This document shows, one piece after another, positions 12,501-23,959 of a stretch of 64,000 nt of DNA. The DNA is from Vitrella brassicaformis. Lineage: Eukaryota > Sar > Vitrellaceae. The notes below the pieces were generated by a model. The model did no database searches, was not told the DNA's origin, and saw nothing but the letters and a program-made list of their open reading frames with translations. The position numbers and the translations under genes are program-made. The stretch's first letter is position 1. Every line of letters begins with the position of its first letter. Location of the stretch: assembly GCA_001179505.1 (NCBI GenBank), contig CDMY01000235.1:1-64000 (forward strand). Direction: 5' to 3'.

Positions 12501-12549
12501 ACCAGACATATCACTCAGACCGTTCGGAGAGACGCAGCCGCAGACTTAG
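9515..12549 (+). CDS. Protein with divergent AP2-like repeats
   Basis: Seven exons (9515-9530, 9595-10293, 10382-10565, 10673-10938, 11043-12041, 12103-12293, 12400-12549) give 834 residues. The first coding exon is only 16 bases. Four segments share the AP2 (apicomplexan ApiAP2) layout of three short strands with a conserved Trp/Phe, followed by an Ala-rich helix: about residues 160-225 (VSLTWRRDPGVRAWVVAW), 277-325 (VNWFGKARNTAAVCYR then RTCARRAIEDAVRWRDQL), 463-535 and 775-825 (SAFTVKYYTAQGFRLGFS). The second is the best match. Linkers are rich in Ala, Pro, Gly and Gln, and acidic near 395-405; a basic KRKAAA-type stretch near 620 could be a nuclear signal. ApiAP2 proteins are sequence-specific DNA-binding regulators; that role here is inferred. 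The repeats are weak, so another alpha/beta domain is possible. Confidence 0.72.
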
Positions 12550-13947
12550 AGAGATAGAAAAGGACGAGTGACTGAGCCATTCGCGGCGGAGTGTGGTCAG
12601 TTTGTTGGGATGCATACTGTGTATTTCGTGAAAGCGTGTGGCGCGGTGGTGTGCTGTGGTGCGGACGTGACGGACACTTCCTTGGCTCGTTTGCTGCATG
12701 CCTCTGTGCTGTGACTGAGAGGATGAAAGCTGCTTACACTCATTCTCGGCCGGTCTGGTCTGGTGTGTCTTGTGTCTGTTTCTGCGGGCGTACATCGATC
12801 GGACGTCACGCAGCACACAACACATACATCAATGAATGGGTCGGTCGATCAGGCCGCCAATCAGCCAGCCGTAGCAAGAGGAAGCAGACACACACAACGA
12901 ACACACACACACACTGAGGGAGTGGGAGTGGGGCAGAGAGGGAGGGAGGGAGGGAGTGGCAAACAACACAACACACAAACTTAGTAGCAACCCATCAATC
13001 GATCAACCCATCAATCGATCAATCGCTCAGCCAACCAATCGCAACACATGTGTGTGTCAGGCACACACACGCACACACGCGAGCATGTGTGCGCTCACAC
13101 ACACGTGTGTACGACGACATGGTCGCATGTGATGGATGTGTCTGGCGGCGCATGAAGTCAGTCGCCCGCCCCTGCCTAAGCTGCGCCATCTCTCTTGGTA
13201 GGGTCATACCTTCAACCATTCAAGCTTCATCAATCGGCCGGGCAAACACACACACACACACACACAGACAGAGGAAGGGCAATCAATCGGTGGTGTATAT
13301 AGTACACAAAACCGGCGGTCGACGCAACACGCAACCAGGGAAGGGGGGAGCCCAGCCCCACCCACTCCCCAGGGAAACAAGAAGGGTCGAGGGAAAAAAG
13401 AGAGAGGCATTGAACCATCCATCCATCCGCCCCTTTGTGGATCGACGACTAGGCTGCCTGCCTGCGCGGATGTGTGGACGGACGTGTGCGTGGGGCGGGT
13501 GGGGGGCGGGGGGTGTCCGTCATCGACCTGCCTTCACTCTCCCGCTCGCTCCCTCGCTCCACAACCAGCACGCTGAGGCCACACCCCCACCAGGCAGGCA
13601 CCCATCCATCCATCCACCCATCAAACCATCTGCCACGGCCATGCAGTCACGAAAAAGACGCGCGGCTTCCATCTCTCTCGGTAGGAAAGACCGCCACACG
13701 TCAAACGCATCCAGTCAGTCAGTTAGTCAGTCGCCATTCGGTTAAACCCTTCACCGTCACGCGCGCAGGCACACGAAGGCACACGAGCGCCAACCTGATA
13801 GATCCATCCAACAGAACACACAGAGAAGAACAGCATCCAGCGACCAATGCAATGCATCCATCTCTGGGCTTCTCCCCCGCCCCCATCCCCCCAGTCGTCA
13901 TCCTTGTTGACCAGTCAAGAGTGTTGGGCATCCATGTGGTCATGCAT
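12550..13947. other. Convergent intergenic region with microsatellites
   Basis: This lies between the stops of the AP2-like gene (+) and the RING-FHA gene (-). It contains CA/TG tracts, ATCAATCG-type repeats near 12995-13025 and Cys-poor repeat-derived frames only. The terminal parts are probably 3' UTRs. Confidence 0.55.
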
Positions 13948-16900
13948 CTACGGCTGCTGCTGCTGCTGGCCGTCCGCCCCGCCGTCCATCGACTCGGGGC
14001 CTCCCCCCTGCATCATCATCAACATGCCGTCCGGCGCCTGTTGTGGGTGCGGGTATGGCTGTGGGTCGCCCACACCCGTCAGCTCCGGCTGGGGGTGCTG
14101 CTGCTGCTGCTGCATGGGAGGGGGCGGGGGAGGTCCAGCCAGGCTCGTGTCTGAGCTCTGCACAAAGAAGTCATGCTGCTGCTGCTCCATCATGTGCAAC
14201 ATGCCACCCTGATGCATGCTGCCGTCATGGTGGCCAGCTCCTGCTGCCGCTGCCGCTGCTACAGGTCCCCTGGCGGCTGCCTGCGATTGCTCGTTGGCCG
14301 ACTGTGGGGACATTGCCGAGACCTCCGGGGGCATCACCGACACCTCACCCTCATGGCCCATCATGGTGCTGCTCCGATCCACGCCGCTACCTCGCTCCAC
14401 CGGCACGCCCTGCTGCTGCTGGTCGAGCTGGTTGGGCCATGAAGACATGGGCAGCGGGACACTGCCCGGGGCCCCCATGCCCATGAAGTTGCCGTCCATC
14501 ATGGCGGGGGCCGCGGGGGGCTGCATGCCTTGCCTGTTGGGCTGCATGCCCTGCCACGCACGAGACGTCATGCCGCCAGGGCCTGGAGGTCCCGCCATCT
14601 GCTGCTGTGGCAGCCACGCGGCAAAGTCAGAGTGCGGGGCCAGGGGGCCTCCTGCGGGTGAGTCGGATGGGTGTGGCATGGCGAGTGGGTGGCTGGGGGG
14701 GTGCGTGTTGATGAAAATGTTGCCGAGAATCAAGCCGTTCTGGTCTCTCGGCATTGGATTCTGGTTTGGGTCTCTCGACATGGCCATACCCGGCGGGAAC
14801 ATGCCTGGCACATACGACAGCACCACACACACACACGAATACAATACATACACACATAGACAGACAGACACGAGCATTGTGGTTGCGTCCTTACTCCGCT
14901 GTTGCTGGTCCCCTTGCATCCCCTGCTGCTGTGGCGACCCCATCTGCCCCGGCACCGCTGCAGCAGCCGCAGCTGCAGCTGCAGCGTCGTTCGGCTGATC
15001 GAGGCGTGGGAACGGTGTGGGCTGGAAGCCACCCATGCTCCACTGAGGCGGCATGGGGTACATCCCACCGTGAGGCGGGCCCCATTGCCCCTGCCCCTGC
15101 TGCTGCTGCTGGTGGTCACCGCCACTGCCGTTGTTGGGCTGGTTGGGGTCCTGGTTGTTGCCCTGGTTAGGGTTGCCGGGGCCGGGTGGCTGCTGGGGGT
15201 TGTAGGGGGGGTATCCGGCGGCGGCGGCGAGGGCCATGTCGTATTGGGGCTGCATGTTGTCGCCCGCACCGTACTGGCCGTAGTAGTTGCGATTGGGAGA
15301 ATACGGCTGCATGAAATAAAAAGCGACAATCAATGAGCTGAGGCGAGCACAAAGAAAGGGACGGAGCATAAAGTCAGTGATTTACCATGAGGTAGTTGCC
15401 GCCTCCGGCCATGCCGTTAGGTCCGCCCCCTCCCCCTCCGCCATTGTCCTGGTCGTCCTGCCCGTCGCCGCCCGGCCCGTTGCCGTTGACGCCATAGTTG
15501 TTGCCGTAGGGCGGGTACTCGTAGTAGGGATTCTCGGCCGCATTGTTGCCGATGCCCACCTCTATCTTGCACTGACCCGCCTTGAACTGAGACCCGCGCA
15601 GTATGGGCACCTGAAGGAAGGACCACACAGACACAAACGATGGACGGACGAGTGGAGAGGGGTGGTGGTGTGCTAGCTTACGGGGTCTCCGTATGGCTTG
15701 ACGCGAAGGAATGTGCCGAGTGTCGACATGTCGCGGAGGACCCACTTCTCCCCGGCCGGCCGGTCGCCGTCGTAGAAGATCAGGCAGTGCTCGCGAGACA
15801 CGTACCCGTTGTTGGCCGTCACCGACACCTGCAGCATCCATACGTCCACAGGGTGGCATACAGTGAGTGCATGGCGAGCATCAATCCGTCCGTCGGTCAT
15901 CTCATCTGGCCTCTCTCTCGTGTGTGTCCGTCCGTACGTACGTACCTTCTTGTATGACGACTGTGCGTGTGGTCCCCGCCCCAGCACAACTCCCCTGGGG
16001 TCGATCCACATGTCGATGTCCCCTCCGCGCACCACTATCCGCAAATGACTCTCCAGATCCACACAATCCGTCGGCGGCGGCAGACCCTCGCCACTACCCG
16101 CCGCCCCAGCAGCCCCCCCACCACTAGTGACGCCAACACCAGGGATGGCAGGTACCTGCCCCTCCTGAGCGGCCTCCTCCATCCTCTCACCATCGACGTC
16201 GGCCTCGCCCTCCCCGCCATCGCGCCCGTTGCCCTCACCCCGGTGCTGCTGGTCGTCGGCTACTGGAAGGTCGACCTGCATGCCGGGGGGGCTGCGCAGG
16301 ACCGCTGGCTCCTCCTCCTGCTGCTGCTGCTGCTGTGGTGGTGGGGCTGGGGAGGCGTCACCCTGGTCCATCATGTCTACCGGCTCGTTGCCCTCGTTGC
16401 TGATGGGCATGTGGTCGTCCTCCTCCGCCACACCACCCGGCCCCTCGACCTCTCCGTCATGCATCTTGGGCTCCTCCTGCCCCTGGCCGGCCGCTGCCGA
16501 GCTGGAGCTGGCCGCCCCGCCCGCCATGGCCACCATCTTGTCTCCCTCCCCTCCCTCACTCTTGACCTGGCCCTGGCCGCCGTCCGCGTCCATCATGACG
16601 CCGCCACTGCTGTCTTCTGTCCTCCGGTCGCCCTCGGCGTGCATCATGACGTCCTGCTGGTGGTCGGGCCTCTCGCCAGCCATCATGTCGACATTGTCGT
16701 TGATCATCTCGTTGTCCGTCTGGGCCTGGCCGGGGTGGTGCGTCAGCTGAGGGGACAGGTCGTCGCTGCCTGCCTGCGATGGATCGAGGGCGGGGGAGGA
16801 AATCGACAGGTGGGGCGGCTGGGGGGCACCAAGATGGCCACTAACGACCCCAGCACCGCCGGCGCCGGCACTACTTGCTGCCGCCGATCCGCCGTTGTTG

Positions 16901-19586
16901 TTGTCGGCCTGTCGCGTCTCAGGTCGGTCCGTGTCGCCTGGCTGGTCGGGTGAAGACTGCGGCTGCCCGTCGGCCTCTGGGGCGGCATCCCCTGCTCCAA
17001 CTGCTGGGGATGGTGCGTCGTTGATGTGTTGTGGGCTGTCGATGGATGGCTGGCCGGCCGCCATGCCCTCGGGACGGTCGAGCTGCTCACCGCCATAGAC
17101 GAACGGAGTGCCGCCCTCCTGCAGACAGACATCCAAGAAGGGATGAAGCAACTAACTGATCCATGGGTGTCTTGCCTTCCCTTGATGTGTGTGGTTGACG
17201 CACCTGCGAGATGACGTCTAGGACGCTCTTGCGGGAGGGGCTCCACCTGAAACCCTTGAACGGCGAGCCGGTGTTGGATTGAGTTATCGTTACCTGAGTG
17301 AGTGAGTTGGATGGACACACACAACACACAGAGGGAGATATTGAGATATGGCCACGGGACGGGTGTTTGTGTCTGCCCGACTGAGTGTTTGTGGTGCGTG
17401 AGCTGCAGCTTACGTCAACTTCGAGTCTATCTCCGATATGAATCACATCCCCAGTCTGGATGGCACACTCACCGTTGACCCTACCGACAACAACACCACA
17501 CACATATTCAATTCAGGTGCCTCCCTCCCTCCCTCCTTGCCTATCGCATCGCTGTGTGCCCCCTCCCCTGCTCACTCACTTGATCATGGTTCCGATGGTT
17601 GATCCGCAGTCGACGACACCGAGCTGGTCGTCGGGCATGCGGAAGAACATGAGGTGCGATAGCGACACGGACGGGTGGCTCATGTGGATCGTCGAGTGCT
17701 GGTGACGACCCGCATCCCACGGCAGGTTGTGCTGCAGGGGGGAATGGGTTGGTTAGGAGGGAGGGAGGGACACAACCAGCAATGGATGGGACGTTTGACG
17801 GCTGGGGTGGGTGGGTGCGTACCGGTATGAGCGCTGAGTCGTATGTCTGCGCCTCGATCCGATGGATGCGGTCGGGCAGAATGCGAAGCGTCACACGGAA
17901 CTGATCTGCACACACAAATACACCGATGGGGAATGAGCGGATGGACTGCGTGTCTTGTCTTGCCTGTGTGTCGGTACCTCTGGGTGGTGTGATTTCTGGT
18001 TTATGGTCGATGTAGCTCTCCACCCAATCCTGCAACCGCATCTTACTACCCTCTGAAATGACAGACAGACAGACAGAGAGCATCACGCGGCCTTCGTCCG
18101 TCCTCACTGCTGGCTGAGTGCCTGTCTGCCTGAGGTACCTGCGTCGTTCTTGTTCCACCCGACCTCCTTGCAGAAGGTCTCGCAGTCCGCCTGGCAGAAA
18201 ATCCTGCAGCACGACCAAGCAAACCCCACCACACCACACCACACCACACCACACACATATACAGGTCCGCCGAGGGATGTGGGTTCTCTGTGTCGTTGAC
18301 GTGCGCGTACCATCGGTCTCGGCTCCACCGTTGGCTGCTTTCAAAGTAGTCCACCACGCACGCTTGCAAATCGTCAAAGAACACCTGTAAAGAGGGATGG
18401 ATGGGTGCCACCAGGGGCAATCGACACACAAGCATGTGTGTGTGTGTGTGTGTATCTACCTACCGATGAGAGCTCTGCGTCGGCGAAGAAGATGCGCAGA
18501 AACAGCGATAGGCTAACTTGCGGCTGATGGACAATTCACATGGACATACACATACACATACACACCGTGGCTTGACTTGACGAAGATACAAACACACACA
18601 TCTCTCAAGCCCATGCCCTGCTTATCTATTTACCTTAATGAATGTGGCGAACCACCAGCTCTCCTCGACCGGCGGTATCGACCCGGGATCGAACAGCGGC
18701 CTGTCGGGCTCTGCCTTCCGCTTGAAACCTTCACACACACCGCACACACACATACACACACACACACACAAACACACACACCCACATATGGTCGTCGTGT
18801 GTTTGCCTCTCCCTCCCCTGACTGACACATGTGTGCACACCTACCTAGGCTTCCGATAAGTGACTGAATGACGGTGTTGACGTTGAGCGCCTCACCGAGG
18901 GGCCGCCGACACACAGGGCAGATCCCACGGTCGCGCTGCGCATTGTGACTGATGCAGTATCTGCAGATCAAACAAACAAGACACGGAGGGAGGGATGGAG
19001 GGGGGAGGGGGAAAGAGGGTCGTGTGTGCGTCCATGCGGCTCTTGGCGTTGATCGACTGACTGCACCAATCCTTCTCTCACTTGCAGAAGGTGTGGCCGC
19101 AGTTCATCGTCACGGGCAGCTGGAAGAAATCTGAAGAACACACAACGGGAAAAGATCATTTCTCGCCACACCCAGTCCGTGCGGTGTGTCCCTCCCTCCC
19201 TCCCTCCCTGCCGTAACTACCTAGGCAGATGGGGCACATGAGTTCGCTCTGAATCTTGGACACAGGGTCGTCCTTGCCCCTCTTCGCCACTACCACCGGC
19301 CGCTCCTCAGCACTCGCCTCGTTCGGGGTCGCCTCCGGAGAGGGAGTCGCCATCTCAGCATCGCCTGAACCCGTCCACACACACACAGACGACTCCTACA
19401 TCCCCACACGCGGCCATGGACAGCCGAAAAGGCCGTTTCCTGCCTTGATTGCCTCTCTATGTCCTCGTGAGACCATCTACTGTCCATGTTGACCCTCAGT
19501 GGCCTCGGTGGGTGCTTACCGGCAGCGCCGACTGCGTCAGCGGCAGCTGGTCCAGGACGCTCTTGACCATCGGGCTGAGAATCCAT
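13948..19586 (-). CDS. RING finger protein with two FHA domains
   Basis: Eighteen exons, in transcript order 19586-19520, 19364-19221, 19130-19082, 18960-18845, 18728-18634, 18523-18464, 18384-18311, 18203-18139, 18052-17978, 17905-17823, 17731-17580, 17480-17414, 17293-17204, 17118-15946, 15828-15682, 15610-15386, 15306-14895, 14804-13948, give 1316 residues. A C3HC4 RING lies at about 66-105 (CPICLG, MNCGHTFCKYC, GICPVC). A first FHA domain follows at about 249-349 (DCGSTIGTMIKVNGE, IQTGDVIHIGD) and a second at about 745-815 (VVLGRG, NNGYVSREHCLIFYDGD, LRDMSTLGTFLRV). A long Gln/Asp/Ser-rich acidic linker separates the FHA domains, and the last 500 residues are Pro/Gln/Met/Gly-rich. FHA domains bind phosphothreonine and RING domains recruit E2 enzymes, so a phosphorylation-directed ubiquitin ligase is likely. 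The order differs from CHFR and RNF8, where FHA precedes RING. A start 18 bases upstream is TTG, so the ATG at 19586 was chosen. Confidence 0.85.
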
Positions 19587-20129
19587 TTCGTCACTCCTTT
19601 CCAATCAGATTAAACACAGCGAGCCGGTAACGCGGAAAGGAAGAAACGAATCTGCTCCATCGTGTTCGTTTTACGGCATCATTTAGAGCGAAATCCGCGT
19701 GAACAATCACCCGATCCTGTGCAACGGCGTTTGCAGCCTACAGCCTGTTCTCTTCTGTCCTCTCTCCTCCCAACATAAGCCGTCACCCTTGAGTGACTCA
19801 CTCTGTGAGGGAGTGTCACTGATTCACTGAGGGAGTGGCCCTCACCGCCTTCGGCCGACCGACTGTGATTGCGGCTGGCTCTCGCGCAGCACCAGCAGCT
19901 GACTTTTTTGCCCTCTCGCCCTCCTTCCTTGTCGCACAGACCAAGCACACCTGCAGCATCAGCAGCACACATCTAGGTGTTTGGTGACTCTCTGCGGTGC
20001 CTGCCGGGGCGGCTGACTGGGTGTGGCGACTGAGGCGAGGCGTTGGTATCTGTGAGTGTTGGCTGATGACGGCTGCGCCGGGTTGTTCGGTCTGCTTCAC
20101 CTGCCTGGATTGCTGCGCCGCGGCGGAGA
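19587..20129. promoter_or_regulatory. Divergent promoter, RING-FHA and RRM-WW genes
   Basis: These 543 bases separate two divergent start codons. They are less repetitive than most intergenic DNA here. No defined element was recognised, only a GAGTGACTCACTC-type imperfect palindrome near 19792-19806. Confidence 0.5.
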
Positions 20130-22128
20130 ATGAATGACTGCAAACTCTTCATTGGCAGCATTCCCAGAAACGTCACTGAGGTACAGGACACACAGACACG
20201 CAGGCAGTCGGGGAGGGAGGGAGGGAGACGTCGCATAGGAGGGGGAGACGGGCGGGCTGCCGGGTTTGTGTGGCGGGGCGGGGCGGTTTGTGTGTAATAG
20301 GAGGTGATTCGTTGTGAGTTTTCGAAGATCGGTCCCGTCGTCAACAGCTTTTATATGCCCGATAGCAGCTCGTCCACTGGCAGTCGCGGGTGGGCCTTCG
20401 TCACGTACACCAACAAGACACACAGCCAACAGGCTATCGCCGCCTTCAACAACAAGCTCATACTGGGTAAGGTAGACAGCACCCAAGCCACAGACAGACA
20501 GACAGACAGACAGACAGGCTGACGAGCCATCATCCCTCTCTCCCCTTTCCCTCCCTGGGTGTCATCAGGAGACACTCAGAAGCCCGTAGAGGTCCGGTAC
20601 GCCGAGAGCAAGCCCGGCCGTCGCCCGTCATCACAAGAGATCTTCACGTCACCCAAGCCAGGCGAAGCCCTGTCGACAGCCAACATGCCTGAAGGAGCAG
20701 CGCCCGGTGCAGGAGTGACTGGGGGTGGGTATCGCGGCAGCCCGCAGGCCAGCGGCGGAGGCGCCGTCATCGGCAACCCGGCGCTAGGTGAGTGAAGATA
20801 AGACATCACACGCAGAACCGTGTCTGTTGATGTGATGCCTTTGGTGTATGTCTATCTGTGTGTCAGGGATGTCTCTGGGTATGGGCACGGCGTTGGTGAG
20901 CACTGACTACAGCAGCCCCCCCAACCCCGCCGCCCACTCGCATCACGGTCACTCGTTCCACCACCCCGTCTCGGGCGCCATCGGAGGCCCCACCCACCCG
21001 TCCCACCCCCACGCACAGCCCCACTCGTCGGTGAGGTCGTCCATGGCGTATCCCGGCCCCACGCCCGCAAGCGCCAACCCGCCACAGGCCAACACGCCCT
21101 ATGGGCTGCCCCACGTGTTCCCCCACCCCCACCACCCCCACCACGCGTCATCAAGCCCTGTTGCTGCGGGGCCGCCGGGCAGCGGGCCTGGCCATGGCCA
21201 GGGGCACATGGCCCATTGGATGGAGTACTTCACCAACGACGGCGCCGCTTACTACTACAACGTGCAGACGGGACATACACAGGTAGGCGAGCTGACAACA
21301 TCTGTGCCAGGCACAGCACGAACGATCGTGTGTCCCTCCCTCTGCCGTTCCCTCCTTGTCTGTCTCTTTTGTGTCAGTGGGAGCGTCCGGCTGATTTTGA
21401 CGTCTACAGCCGCCCCGTGCCGTCTCTGCTGCAGCCCGGCAACACACGAATGGGCATGACGCCCAACGGCCACGTCCCCATGACCTACAGCATGGCCGCC
21501 GCCATACCCAACCCCAACGCTCCCTCACCACACATGGCCAACGCCGCACAGGACCAACAGCAGCAGCAGCAGCAGCAGCCAGGTGGTGGTGGTGGTGGTG
21601 GCAGCGGTGGCGGTGCGGCATCTGTGTCTCAGGGCAGCAACGGGAGCGGCAGTGGGGGCCCCGACATGGGTCAGCACTTCATCGAGAACCGTGGGGGCTG
21701 CAACCTCTTCATCTTCCATATCCCATCCGACTGGACCGACAGCGACCTCGTCCAGGTCAGTCAGTTACTCAGCCGTCCACACGCAGGGCACGCCCCATAC
21801 ACCCACCCATACACACAACACAGCCTCTCTAAAATGTGTCTTCCTTCCTCCCTCTCTGCAGCATTTCCAGCACTACGGCAACATCGTGTCGGCCGTGATA
21901 GCCCGGGAGCGCGACACCGGCCGCAACAGGGGCTACGGGTTTGTGTGCTTCGACACGTCCCACGCGGCCCTCAACGCCATCCAGGGGATGAACGGCTTTG
22001 CCGTCGGCGGCAAGCGGCTTACCGTGCAGCTCAAGCAGACGTCGATCCGCAGGAACCAAAACAACGGAGGAGGGCAGAGCGGCAATAAGACACCCGGCGG
22101 ACCGTCGCGAGAGTCGTCCAACCGTTAG
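20130..22128 (+). CDS. RRM-WW-RRM RNA-binding protein (CELF/FCA-like)
   Basis: Six exons (20130-20180, 20301-20466, 20569-20787, 20867-21282, 21378-21755, 21862-22128) give 498 residues. RRM1 is at about 4-85 with RNP2 LFIGSI and RNP1 RGWAFVTY. A WW domain at about 258-292 (WMEYFTNDGAAYYYNVQTG, then WERP) is split by an intron exactly before its second Trp. RRM2 at about 391-470 has LFIFHI and RGYGFVCF. Between them lie His/Pro-, Gln- and Gly-rich linkers. RRM2 resembles the last RRM of CELF/Bruno proteins. RRM plus WW recalls plant FCA, where the WW follows both RRMs. Such proteins act in splicing, 3'-end choice or mRNA stability; the WW probably binds a Pro-rich partner. Confidence 0.88.
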
Positions 22129-23910
22129 ACAGACACACACACAGACACACACACATGCACACCACACCATACGTACCCGAGATCCACATACCTATGTCGC
22201 CATAGCCAGCCACTGACTGCATAGCATAGCATTGCATCGCCTTGGTTGATAGATACGTGGTTGGTACCTAGTGCACACGTGCCTGCCTGCCTGCCTGCGA
22301 GCGTGCGTGCGTGCATATGGGCGGGCGGGAGGGAGGGTCAGATGGGTGGGTGGAGGGGATGGGTGAGAGAGTATCAATCATATCAGTCAGTGAATTGAGT
22401 CACTACAGTCGCTGCACTTCGCTTCTATTGTGTGCCTACTGCCTGCCTGCCCGGATGGATGGATGACCAGAAACTGGCAACTCTACGCCGGTCGGGGTCG
22501 ATGGATGGATGGATGGGCGGGGTCGCAGAAGGGCAAGGGCTATGATTGCCTGCCTACACAGTGAGTGGGTCGGCAGCTTGCTTTCCTCTCCTATCGATTT
22601 GGCTGGGGAGGGAGGGGGGTAAAGGGAGGAGAGAACCAGTATACACATACACATACACACACGCTCACTCTCCACACAAAACATCCACACACACACACAC
22701 ACACACACAAGCGCGTGATACGTATTTCAATGCCCAAGCAGTGCGTGTGCGGGTGTCCAGATCGTCGCCTCCCTGCCTACTACTTTTTTTCTCGGATGAG
22801 CAGATGGATGGATGGATGGATGGACGAGTGGACGGATCATATCGCTGTGCGTTGCGTGCTTGTGTGCCTACAATGGGCAATCTGCCGTGCCTTGAAAGAT
22901 AAGACAGACAGCTAGCACAGTGAATGATATGCCGTAACAAACACCCACCCATCTCTCATTCATTCACCCAGGGGCTGGGGCGGGCTGCCCGAGTGATGTG
23001 ATGATGGGTCAGGTCAATGGCTTGATCGTTCGTGTGTGTGTTGATTGATTCAATCGATGGATGGGGGCTGGGGCGGCGGGTCACCAAGGTGCGTGCGGTG
23101 CATGGCATGACTGCATGGCATGACATGATGGGTCTGTCTCCCTCGGTGTGTGTTACTTACGTTACTTACGTGTACGTGTGGGCCGGCGTGTGTGCGTGGA
23201 GGGCTTTATTTGTTCATGTCGGTCCATCCAACCAACCGCACACCGCCGGCCGCCCTTCCTACTATCCAATCCACACTCATTATTCATGTGTGTCTATCTG
23301 GCTGTCCATGAGTGTCGTGATGCGTTCGTTGGTATGGATGGATGTTCGTTTGTATGCGTGTATGTCTGTTTGCGAGGATCTCGTTCGTTCGTCTGTCGGT
23401 CCGTCCCTTGCTGTCTCTCTCTCTCTGGTATGGGTCTTGCGGTGCGGGTGTCTGTCGTCGTTGACGTCATCGTGCGTTGCTACGTCGTCACCCTCCTGCG
23501 TCCCGCAGCACCGACGTCTCAATGGCATTGACAGAGCAGCACGTGAAGGCAGTTAGCTGCGACACACACACGAAGGCAGGCGCGGGTGGGTCGGGCGAAG
23601 GAGCAGCAAAGGCACACTCAGACACACTCGGATTGGACTGATGGAGGGGAGGGGAGAGGATCACATGAATTGCATGGGATGGATGATGGGGAGAGGGGGC
23701 GGGGGCGGGCGGGGGGGACACTCGCCTTGTCGTGCCGTTGGTTTGAGGGCACATGCCTGCCTGCCTGCCTGCCGCTTCGCCTGACTCACTCACACACTTC
23801 CGGAGTAGACTATAGATAGCATTGATTGATTGATTGATTCCTTGCTTCCTTCCTCGCTTGCTTATTGGTCCATAGTGCAACTACACTTCTCTCCACCATG
23901 CCATGATGAT

Positions 23911-23959
23911 GCATTGCATTGCGTTGCGTTGCGTTGCGTTGCGTTGCGTTGCGTTGCAT
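23911..23959. repeat. (GTTGC)n pentanucleotide repeat
   Basis: About nine or ten units of GCATT/GCGTT run head to tail: GCATTGCATT and then GCGTT repeated. Confidence 0.95.
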
